Of a stretch of DNA of 7,907 bases, positions 1-5,979 are shown piece after piece. The notes beneath the pieces were generated by a model that was not told the DNA's origin, did no database searches, and saw nothing but the letters and a program-made list of their open reading frames with translations. Source of the stretch: GCA-003244245 sp049673305 (lineage in GTDB: Bacteria > Actinomycetota > Actinomycetes > Mycobacteriales > Pseudonocardiaceae); the NCBI GenBank assembly GCA_049673305.1, contig JBATXM010000291.1, positions 1-7,907 of the forward strand. Reading direction: 5' to 3'. Position 1 is the stretch's first letter; every line of letters begins with the position of its first letter. The position numbers and the translations under genes were made by a program.

Positions 1-1
1 A

Positions 2-184
2 GGTCGCGCAGCGCGCGACCTCGACCGCTTGGAGGTGATGTGCCAACACCCCGGCCATAACCACCCCGGCCCCGCCCCCGCGAGCGACACCCTGTCGTTC
101 CCGGGGGCGGGCCACTTTCAGCGAGACGCCACCCGCCCCGTCACGACTCCCCGCAGCTCAGATGCACCGGATGTCATCCGATAG
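2..184 (+). CDS. possible C-terminal end of an unidentified gene (partial, 5' end outside window)
   Basis: This frame is open from the left edge to a TAG at 182-184 (60 residues), and nearly every codon ends in G or C, as in real genes of this genome. The reading begins with a helical-looking stretch (AARDLDRLEVMCQHPGH) and continues as a Pro/His/Ser/Thr-rich tail. I recognise no family. Two facts weaken the call. A 19-bp hairpin lies inside it at 71-111. The opposite strand also offers an ATG-initiated frame running left from 57 (MAGVLAHHLQAVEVAR...), which shares the same third-position column and so gains the same codon bias. Either strand, or neither, may be the real gene. Confidence 0.3.
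   Translation, partial: GRAARDLDRLEVMCQHPGHNHPGPAPASDTLSFPGAGHFQRDATRPVTTPRSSDAPDVIR
71..111. terminator. strong hairpin, probable bidirectional transcription terminator
   Basis: CCCGCCCCCG (71-80) pairs exactly with CGGGGGCGGG (102-111). After one C/C mismatch (81/101) the pairing continues as GAGCGACA (82-89) with TGTCGTTC (93-100), including one G-U pair, around a CCC loop. That is 18 pairs of 19 on one symmetry axis. There is no U-tract on either strand, which is common for actinobacterial terminators. It lies within a possible open frame (2-184), so either that frame is not coding or the hairpin is not a terminator. Confidence 0.5.
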
Positions 185-424
185 GTGCGTCTTAAGCGCA
201 GAGTCGTATCGGCGTTGGGGGCGGCCCCGGACGGGTCCTGGCTGGCCTCCGCCGACGATGGCGGAGAAGTGCGGATCTAGGACCCCATCACCGGCGCAAC
301 ACTCACGTCATTGCGCGTCGCGGGCGGCCTGTTGCGCCTCCGAGTGACCTCGACAACGATCGCAGTTGCCGGAGAACGCGGTCTCTATTTTCTGGCACTC
401 TGCCACTACTCCCCTTCCGGATAG
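185..424 (+). pseudogene. remnant of the C-terminus of a WD40-repeat protein
   Basis: The frame beginning at 185 reads as the last blade of a bacterial WD40 propeller: VVSALGAAPDGSWLASADDG, then GEVRI, then a TAG stop at 278-280, then DPITGATLTSLRV and about 34 more residues ending GERGLYFLALCHYSPSG and a TAG at 422-424. The segment PDGxxLASAxDDGxVRIWDxxTG is the hallmark of these repeats, so the internal TAG occupies exactly the conserved Trp codon (TGG to TAG, one base). Large STAND-type NTPases of actinobacteria often end with such repeats and a short hydrophobic tail of this kind, but here no ATPase domain or earlier blades are present. It is a truncated, stop-containing fragment, not an active gene. 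Confidence 0.7.
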
Positions 425-588
425 CGACCACGAACAGTCAAGTCTGACGTATCGTTCACAGACAGAATGAGGCGCTCCGCAACAGCGACCACCACTGCCC
501 GCCGGTCAGGCCTGCGGATCACCTCTCCGCCAGCAAGACGGCCGTATCCGCAGGCAGCCCGGCACCGCCACACCTTCCCGGGTATCTC
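425..588. other. non-coding stretch downstream of the DUF433 gene
   Basis: No convincing gene is seen on either strand. On the minus strand, the position where a toxin gene normally follows a DUF433 antitoxin, one frame gives RYPGRCGGAGLPADTAVLL before a stop. It vaguely recalls the YPGDPGG region of VapC45-like PIN toxins but is too short and weak to call. A bulged stem (GAAC...GTCA/TGAC...GTTC, around 435-460) could act as a weak terminator for the minus-strand operon. Confidence 0.4.
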
Positions 589-1272
589 TCAGGCGGTCCG
601 CGCCAAGCTCAGCTCGAAGCGCAAAGCCTGCTCCACCTGGGCGACGGTGAGATCGAACAGGTCCGCGATCGTCTGGGTGGATTCACCGGCTCGAAACTGC
701 TCGGCGACCACCTCGGTCGGCACCGCCCGCACCACCGGCCGCCCGTACTGATGCAGCGGATCGAGCGTGACCAGACCTCCGAACTGCACCGGGACCACGA
801 CATTCGCCTCCCGGTCAGTGTCGCCAACGTACCGGAGATCGCCGACAAAGCGCCGCACCGGGGCGGACATCATCGCTTGTCCACTTCGGACCACGACAAG
901 CATCTCGTGGCCGGTGATGCCAACTTCGCGCTGGACGTGACGAACAAGCTCGCGGCCGTCGATGTCGAGGAACAGCCTGGCGTGCGCGAGCGGATACCTA
1001 CCGAACTCTTCGCGCAAACGGACCACGGCAGGACGCAAGCGGTGCATGGACGCGCCGCGTGCGCGGAACTCGGCGAGCAACCTCGTCTCGACGAACTCCC
1101 CCCAGGTCACTTCCTCATCACGGGTCCGTTCGACTCGAACAACCGGCGGGTAGTGCACCCCACCACGGTCGTAGCCGTCGATCCACCGGCGTGCCGTGCC
1201 AGGTGGCAGCACGAGAAGCCGGTCAACGTCCGAGAGGCCGTAGACGCGGCGATCAAGCAGCGAGACCGTCAC
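589..1272 (-). CDS. DUF433-domain protein, VapB45-like antitoxin or regulator
   Basis: The protein has 227 residues. The N-terminus (about residues 10-36, YGLSDVDRLLVLPPGTARRW) resembles a MerR-type winged helix that binds DNA. The C-terminus (about 176-220, with GRPVVRAVPTEVVAEQFRAG and then TIADLFDLTVAQVEQALRFE) is a typical DUF433 domain. The layout and length match the actinobacterial family that includes the antitoxin VapB45 (Rv2018) of Mycobacterium tuberculosis, normally encoded just before a PIN-like toxin. The start is a GTG at 1272-1270 whose bases overlap the TGA of the upstream monooxygenase gene (GTGA), with an AGGA ribosome site about 7 bases upstream, so the two are probably translationally coupled. 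No toxin gene follows within the next 580 bases. It may be an orphan antitoxin or act as a transcription factor. The family is confident; the antitoxin role is inference. Confidence 0.85.
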   Translation of the reverse strand: MTVSLLDRRVYGLSDVDRLLVLPPGTARRWIDGYDRGGVHYPPVVRVERTRDEEVTWGEFVETRLLAEFRARGASMHRLRPAVVRLREEFGRYPLAHARLFLDIDGRELVRHVQREVGITGHEMLVVVRSGQAMMSAPVRRFVGDLRYVGDTDREANVVVPVQFGGLVTLDPLHQYGRPVVRAVPTEVVAEQFRAGESTQTIADLFDLTVAQVEQALRFELSLARTA

Positions 1273-2813
1273 CGTTGAATCCTGTCACGTATCTCGGACA
1301 CGAACACGCCAGGTTGCGGACCTGACGTGTTCGAAGTGGCCGCGGCGCGTGCCACTGCCGGCGCACGGGTGAAGCGCATGCCCTCGTCCTCGAGCGAGCC
1401 GTGCCGCATCATCAGCACGTCCCTCGGATAGTTCTGGTGCAGCCGCCACGGGGTGACCGATCCCTGCTTCGGTAGTGCAGCGACACTGCGCAGCACGTAG
1501 CCCGACTGCAGGTTGATGATCGGCTCCTGCCGCAGCGTGTCTGGCGCCACGGGGGTGCATATCTGATAGCCACGCTGGTCCATGTGGTTGAGCAGCCGGC
1601 AGACGTACCCACTGATCAGATCACTCTTCAGCGTCCACGACGCGTTGGTGTATCCAAGGATCATGGCGAAGTTCGGCACACCGGAGAGCATCATGCCCTT
1701 GTAGGCCACGGTGCGAGCGAGGTCGATGTCGGCGCCGTCAACACTCACTGTCATGCCACCCAGCGCCAGCAGGTTCAGGCCGGTGGCAGTGACCACAACA
1801 TCGGCCGGCAGTTCCACCCCGGAAGCCAGCCGGATCCCGCGCTCGGTGAACGTCTCAATGTGATCAGTGACGACCGAAGCGCGGCCACTGCTGATTGCGG
1901 TGAACAGATCCCCATCGGGCACCAGGCACATTCGCTGATCCCAGGGGTTGTACTGCGGCGCGAAGTGAGTGTCGACGTCATAGCCTTCAGGCAGCTGCGC
2001 CGTAACTCCTTTGCGGATCAAGGCCTTCATCAAGCCAGGGGCAAGACGGCTGAGCTGGAAAATGAGCGTGGCAAGCAGGGCGTTCTTCCACCGGGCGATG
2101 GGGTACGCCACTGTCGCGGGCAGCCTGCGGCGTAGTGCGTCAACGACAGCATCATGTACTGGCAGCGACAGCACGTAGCTGGGTGAGCGTTGCAGCATCG
2201 TCACGTGCGCGGCCTTCTCGGCCATCGCCGGAACGAGGGTCATCGCAGTCGCGCCGCTGCCGATGACGACCACCCGCTTGCCGGCGTAGTCCAGGTCCTC
2301 GGGCCACTGCTGGGGGTGCACGAGTTGCCCGGCAAAGCGGTCCGCGCCCATGAGCTGCGGGGTGTAACCCTTGTCGTAGCGGTAGTAGCCGGCGCAGGTG
2401 AACAGGAATCCGCACGTCAACACAACCGGCTCGCCGGTGTCCGTCCGCTGCGCCTGGACGGTCCACCGGGCGTCCTCGCTCGACCACTCAGCCCGGACAA
2501 CCCGGTGCTGGAAGCGGATGTGCTCCTCCACGCCGTGCTCACGCGCGGTCTCCCGGATGTACCGGCAGATCGAGTCGCCGTCGGCGATAGCCCTCGGATC
2601 CGTCCACGGGCGAAATGAGTAGCCGAGAGTGAACATGTCCGAATCCGAGCGAACACCGGGATAACGGAACAGATCCCAGGTGCCACCGATTCTCCCGCGG
2701 CTCTCCAGGATCGTGAACGTCGTGCCCGGGCACCGCCGCCGCAGGTGGCAGGCGGCGCCGATCCCGGACAGACCAGCACCCACGATGAGCACATCGACGT
2801 GGTCGAGCCGCAT
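1269..2813 (-). CDS. ethA: EthA-like FAD/NADPH Baeyer-Villiger monooxygenase
   Basis: This is a flavoprotein monooxygenase that inserts oxygen next to a carbonyl or oxidises sulfur in small substrates using NADPH and O2. The best-known relative, EthA of M. tuberculosis, activates the prodrug ethionamide. With the start at 2813 it has 514 residues (EthA has about 489). An FAD-binding GAGLSG lies at 12-17, GTWDLFRYPGVRSDSDM at 44-60, the Baeyer-Villiger fingerprint FxGxxxHxxxW at 160-170 (FAGQLVHPQQW) and the NADPH-binding GSGATA at 185-190. It follows EthA closely to the end of the core (DEGMRF, about 481). I chose ATG 2813 because an AGGG lies 8 bases upstream and the family begins there; in-frame starts at 2828 and 2978 would add non-family residues, and 2978 would cover the whole divergent promoter region. 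About 25 extra C-terminal residues run into the next gene. The divergent TetR gene is the likely repressor. The true substrate is unknown. Confidence 0.92.
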   Translation of the reverse strand: MRLDHVDVLIVGAGLSGIGAACHLRRRCPGTTFTILESRGRIGGTWDLFRYPGVRSDSDMFTLGYSFRPWTDPRAIADGDSICRYIRETAREHGVEEHIRFQHRVVRAEWSSEDARWTVQAQRTDTGEPVVLTCGFLFTCAGYYRYDKGYTPQLMGADRFAGQLVHPQQWPEDLDYAGKRVVVIGSGATAMTLVPAMAEKAAHVTMLQRSPSYVLSLPVHDAVVDALRRRLPATVAYPIARWKNALLATLIFQLSRLAPGLMKALIRKGVTAQLPEGYDVDTHFAPQYNPWDQRMCLVPDGDLFTAISSGRASVVTDHIETFTERGIRLASGVELPADVVVTATGLNLLALGGMTVSVDGADIDLARTVAYKGMMLSGVPNFAMILGYTNASWTLKSDLISGYVCRLLNHMDQRGYQICTPVAPDTLRQEPIINLQSGYVLRSVAALPKQGSVTPWRLHQNYPRDVLMMRHGSLEDEGMRFTRAPAVARAAATSNTSGPQPGVFVSEIRDRIQR

Positions 2814-2978
2814 CTCTTTCACCCTCATCCCACGCAGTGAACCGCCCACTACCGCACAAACCGATCTCGAGCCGTCCCGCCGCCACCGTGGCAGCGTCGT
2901 CGGAGCCGAGCGTATCGACGTCTCGTCAATTGTGCCAACGATATGTTGAGTGACTCGACAGTGTGTAAGGTGCTGCAC
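2814..2978. promoter_or_regulatory. ethA-ethR divergent promoter/operator region
   Basis: These 165 bases separate the two divergent start codons and must contain both promoters. The right half carries several TCGAC/TCAAC-type half-sites on the minus strand (TGTCGAG, TCAACAT, ATTGACGAG, ACGTCGATA), clustered at about 2909-2960. EthR of M. tuberculosis binds cooperatively as several dimers over a long stretch rich in such half-sites, so a similar extended operator is likely here. The region is about twice as long as the mycobacterial one as I recall it. I could not assign confident -35/-10 boxes. Confidence 0.6.
2944..2960. promoter_or_regulatory. candidate EthR operator palindrome
   Basis: TGTTGAGTGACTCGACA is a 17-bp palindrome with a central G; 7 of the 8 arm pairs are complementary, the exception being T2947/G2957. 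It ends 18 bases before the ethR start codon. Size, symmetry and position fit a TetR-family operator able to repress both divergent genes. Binding itself is inferred. Confidence 0.55.
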
Positions 2979-3632
2979 ATGGGCTCATCCCGCACCGTCG
3001 AGCACACCGGGAAATCCAGGGGCCGGCGCACGCCCCGGCCCTCTGGCGACGACCGGCAGACGGCGATCCTCTCCACGGCAGAGCGGCTACTGGAGGATCG
3101 GCTGCTGCGCGAGATCTCCATCGACGACCTCGCCCGTGGGGCGGGCATCTCCCGGCCCACGTTCTACTTCTACTTCGCCTCGAAGGACACCGTCCTGCTC
3201 GCGCTGCTCGACCGCGTCGTCGAACAGGCCCACACCGCCGCCGGGGATGTGCTCAACCACCTCGCCGACGACCCGAGGACGCGGTGGCGGGAAGCCATCA
3301 ACGCCTTCTATGAAGCCTTTCGGTCGCATCGAGCGGTCACCCTCGCCTGCGCACAGGCACGGGCCACGAATGCCGAGATACGCCAGTTGTGGGCCACCGT
3401 GATGGAAGGATGGGTGCACTGCATCACCACCGTCATCGAGGCTGAACGTGAACGGGGCGCCGCACCCGCCGGGCTACCCGCCCGAGACCTAGCGGTCGCG
3501 CTTTACTCGATGAACGAGCGGGTGCTGTATGCAACCTTCTCTGACGACGGACCAGCCGTCGCCGAACCCAACGTCGTCGACGTACTACTCACCATCTGGC
3601 TCAACAGCATCTACCAGACGACCACACCCTGA
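2979..3632 (+). CDS. ethR: EthR-like TetR-family transcriptional repressor
   Basis: This is a 217-residue one-domain-pair repressor; EthR of M. tuberculosis has about 216. After a basic N-terminal tail, PSGDDRQTAILSTAERLLED (21-40) leads into the helix-turn-helix at about 47-66 (ISIDDLARGAGISRPTFYFY), nearly identical in pattern to EthR. The rest is the helical ligand-binding domain, including RATN..IRQLWATVMEGW, VIEAERERGAAP and a C-terminal IWLNSIY, all EthR-like. ATG 2979 is preferred over an in-frame TTG at 2943 because AAGG at 2967-2970 sits 8 bases upstream and because the longer form would read through the operator palindrome. It lies back to back with the monooxygenase gene, which by analogy it represses until a small ligand releases it. 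A hairpin follows directly. Assignment is firm; the ligand is unknown. Confidence 0.93.
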   Translation: MGSSRTVEHTGKSRGRRTPRPSGDDRQTAILSTAERLLEDRLLREISIDDLARGAGISRPTFYFYFASKDTVLLALLDRVVEQAHTAAGDVLNHLADDPRTRWREAINAFYEAFRSHRAVTLACAQARATNAEIRQLWATVMEGWVHCITTVIEAERERGAAPAGLPARDLAVALYSMNERVLYATFSDDGPAVAEPNVVDVLLTIWLNSIYQTTTP

Positions 3633-3634
3633 CA

Positions 3635-3652
3635 GACCTGAGTAGTCAGGTC
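3635..3652 (+). terminator. hairpin after ethR, likely terminator
   Basis: GACCTGA (3635-3641) and TCAGGTC (3646-3652) are perfect complements around a GTAG loop, starting 3 bases after the ethR stop. There is no T-run after it, so termination strength is uncertain, but the position fits. Confidence 0.5.
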
Positions 3653-3710
3653 ATGAGCGATCAGCTTGGTCTCGTGGTTTCGTAAGTGGTTCCCCCAACG
3701 GAGGACGACA

Positions 3711-3767
3711 GTGGCAGTTACAGCGCTCCCCTTCTCGCGGTTTGATGGAGGGCATGAACGATTCTGA
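3711..3767 (+). CDS. possible 18-codon leader peptide
   Basis: A GTG at 3711 has a near-perfect ribosome site (GGAGGA at 3700-3705, 5-base gap) and starts a short frame (MAVTALPFSRFDGGHERF) that stops at 3765-3767. It overlaps the start region of the next gene in another frame, so ribosomes finishing it would arrive at the downstream ATG, which itself has a poorly spaced ribosome site. Alternatively it is the true N-terminus of that gene, separated by a frameshift. Nothing in its sequence identifies a function. Confidence 0.3.
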   Translation: MAVTALPFSRFDGGHERF

Positions 3768-4119
3768 CCACAACAGCCAGTCCCCCTTGCCCGCCGTGGT
3801 CGTCCCGCGACCCGTAATGCGCGCGCGCCACGTGGAGCCGCGACCAACACGATGGCACTCCGGCAGACTGCCCGATCGGCTGCGCCGCGCGAGCCGACAC
3901 CCCGCACTGGCCGGCTCCTTGGCCACCGCTGCCGGGCTGATGCTCCACGCTGGCCTGCGACGGGCACTTACCCCGCGGGCTAGACCCGCACGGCTTGCCA
4001 AATCCGCCCGCACACCCGCACCCTCCGCAGTGGCCGACGGCGGGTTACTGGTGCTGTTCAGCCGCACCGTCGTGGTTGACACCTGGATCGTGCGCGGCCG
4101 CCGACAGTCTGAAGGTTGA
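3745..4119 (+). CDS. hypothetical protein with hydrophobic central segment
   Basis: I do not recognise this protein (about 124 residues from ATG 3745, 121 from ATG 3754). Codon third positions are strongly G/C, so the frame is probably real. It has a basic N-terminal half (RARHVEPRPTRWHSGRLPDR), a moderately hydrophobic helix (HPALAGSLATAAGLMLHAGL), an Arg/Ala/Pro linker, and a compact hydrophobic C-terminal strand region (GGLLVLFSRTVVVDTWIVRG). The shape resembles small uncharacterised actinobacterial proteins, with possible peripheral membrane contact. The start is uncertain: GGAGGG sits only one base before ATG 3754 and no good site precedes 3745, while a strong ribosome site serves an overlapping frame at 3711. 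It converges on the RecQ gene with only 7 bases between stop codons and no obvious terminator. Confidence 0.55.
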   Translation: MEGMNDSDHNSQSPLPAVVVPRPVMRARHVEPRPTRWHSGRLPDRLRRASRHPALAGSLATAAGLMLHAGLRRALTPRARPARLAKSARTPAPSAVADGGLLVLFSRTVVVDTWIVRGRRQSEG

Positions 4120-4126
4120 TAGGCAT

Positions 4127-5826
4127 TCACGACCTTGCCGGGCGTGGATCCTTGCCCTCAGCATTCGGCGCATGCTCGGGAGCAAGAAGATGGTGCTCGT
4201 GGACGGCCGGCAGAGACAGCGTCTTGTAGCCAACGTCGTCGAACAGCACGGTCAACCGGTCCTGCTCGATCGACATGACGACGCCGTGCCCCCACTCGGC
4301 GTGTCGCACGGAGCTGCCCGGCGGGAACTCGTCGTTGCGGGCCGACTGTTGCTCAGCTGTGCCGGCCTCGCAGGTATCACAGTTGCCGCACGGGTGGGCC
4401 AGTTGTTCGCCGAAGTAGCCGAGCAGATACTGCCGCCGGCACCCGGTCGTCTCGGCGTAGCCGCGCATCATCTCGATCCGGGACCGGCTCAGACGCTGGT
4501 GAGTCTCCGCGACGTCGACGGCTCGTTCCACCGCCTGCTCGGCAGGAAGGTCGGGATCGACGTAGTCAAGCTGACCACCCGAGGTAGTGCCGACTGCCCC
4601 GGCCTGTTCGAGCAGGTTCACCGCTCTGGTGCGCTGAGCCGCAGACGCGTTTACCCGGTCCTTGAGCCATGCCGGCCGAACCGGTTGGTCGTGCTCCTGG
4701 AGCGCATGCACCACGTCACCGAGAACTTCCTCCGGAGCCGTGCTGGCGGTGAGGAACGTCTGCAGGCTCAGGTCATCCGAGCGGTAGAACAGCGTGATGT
4801 CGGCAGGCTGGCCGTCGCGGCCGGCTCGCCCGATCTGTTGGTAGTAGGAGTCCACTGACTCCGGTACTGAGGCGTGCGCGACGAACCGCACGTCGGGTTT
4901 GTCGATACCCATGCCGAATGCCGAGGTCGCCACCACCACATCGAGCTCGTCGGCCAGGAACTGCTCGTGCACCCGCTCGCGGTCAGCCGCCTTCATCCCG
5001 GCGTGATAGGCCGCCACCCGTACCCCGCACTGCGCGAGCTCATCGGTGTAGAACTCGGCGTCTTTGCGGCTGGCGACGTACACCAATCCGCATCGGCTCG
5101 CCGGATCCGCGGTCAGAACGCTTACCTGGGTAATGACCGAATGCCGCTTGTCAGGGTCGTCGGTGAACCGCTGCACGGCCAAGTGCAGATTCGGGCGGTC
5201 GAAGCTGGCGATCACCTCACGGTGTTCGCGCAGGCCCAGCCGCTGCACGATGTCGCGGCGAACCGGCAGTGCTGCGGTGGCTGTCAGCGCGAGCACCCTG
5301 GGACGGCCGAGCCGCTCAATCACTGGGCCCAAGCGACGGTAGTCGGGCCGGAAGTCATGCCCCCAGGCCGAGACGCAATGCGCCTCATCGACGACAAACA
5401 GCGACACTCCCAGATCCGCCAGCGCGTCGACGACCTCGTCCTTTGCCAGCTGCTCGGGCGAGAGGAACACGTACTTCGCCTCGCCTCGCCTCGCCCAATC
5501 GCCTCCCATGCCTGTTTCTGTTCGCCACTGCGCTGCGCGGAGTTCACCGCAACCGCCCCCGGCGCACAGGTGTCCTCAATGTTCTCCAGCTGGTCCTGCT
5601 GCAGCGCGATCAGCGGGGATACCACAAGGGTCGGGCCATCCAGCAACAGCGCAGGCACCTGGTAGATCGCAGACTTACCCGCACCAGTAGGCAACACGAC
5701 CAGCACATCATGCCCGGACATCACCTGTTCCATCGCCTGCAGCTGCTCGTCGCGCAGCTGCGACCAGCCGAAGGTCTCGGCGGCCACCCGCTGGAGCTCG
5801 TCTCGCGTCGTACGTCGCACGATCAT
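4127..5826 (-). pseudogene. recQ: RecQ-family ATP-dependent DNA helicase, frameshifted at a 5-bp repeat
   Basis: RecQ helicases unwind DNA 3'-5' in recombination and replication-fork repair. The first frame (from ATG 5826) has the RecQ motif 0 (FGWSQLRDEQLQAM, 19-32), Walker A TGAGKS (47-52) and SPLIALQQDQ. The second frame, read from about 5495 down to 4127, supplies the rest. In repaired numbering this includes DEAH at 145-148 (VVDEAHCVSAWGHDFRP), motif VI QQIGRAGRDG at 328-337, the RQC zinc cysteines at 461, 478, 481 and 484, and a C-terminal segment ending in VRHAEWGHGVV...LFDDVGYKTL, seen in actinobacterial RecQ-like proteins. The frames join at four GGCGA copies (coding strand). Removing one copy gives AIGRGEAKYVFLSPEQLA, the expected family sequence, and a 564-residue protein. 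As written, only a 168-residue product with the ATP site is made from the first start. The start has a weak ribosome site. All motifs are otherwise intact, so the lesion is recent, reversible or a sequencing error. Confidence 0.88.
5476..5495. repeat. four tandem copies of TCGCC (GGCGA on the coding strand)
   Basis: Four uninterrupted 5-bp units lie inside the RecQ gene exactly where the two reading frames must join. A 5-base unit changes frame with every copy gained or lost, and three copies restore the full protein. Confidence 0.9.
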
Positions 5827-5929
5827 GGGCGATACCCCGACCTACGGCAGATCAAACGGTAGGACAGCGATTCGCGCGCGATGGCGCAGCTGCCCGACGT
5901 CACGCTCACCCACTTCTGCCGTTTGCCCA

Positions 5930-5975
5930 TCCCGCTCAGCGGGAACAGTTCTCTGGACGCGGCCAGAAGGGAACT
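5930..5975 (+). promoter_or_regulatory. leader hairpins before the catalase-like gene
   Basis: TCCCGC-TCA-GCGGGA (5930-5944) is a perfect small stem-loop. Next to it AGTTC (5947-5951) and CTGG (5953-5956) can pair with CCAG (5963-5966) and GAACT (5971-5975). This leaves the AAGG of the ribosome site in an internal bulge and its last G in the lower stem. The structure could modulate translation of the gene starting at 5980. This is inference from pairing only. Confidence 0.3.
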
Positions 5976-5979
5976 ATCG

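Noticed and set aside
1..21. Palindrome AGGTCGCGC-AGC-GCGCGACCT at the window edge
   Set aside because: A perfect 9-bp stem, but it sits in a coding-like frame at the cut edge and such GC-only stems are frequent in this composition.
751..1278. Long open frame on the plus strand opposite the DUF433 gene
   Set aside because: It mirrors the codon structure of the DUF433 gene, has no family resemblance, and the minus-strand protein is clearly recognised.
1584..2618. Plus-strand open frames opposite the monooxygenase gene
   Set aside because: Low-information His/Arg/Gly-rich translations lying wholly inside a confidently identified EthA homologue.
2814..2978. An N-terminal extension of 55 residues on the monooxygenase
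   Set aside because: It would cover the whole divergent promoter and operator, has no family counterpart, and a good ribosome site precedes ATG 2813.
3995..5862. Several long plus-strand open frames opposite the RecQ gene
   Set aside because: The minus strand carries all RecQ motifs; the plus-strand readings are unrecognisable and arise from GC-rich codon bias.
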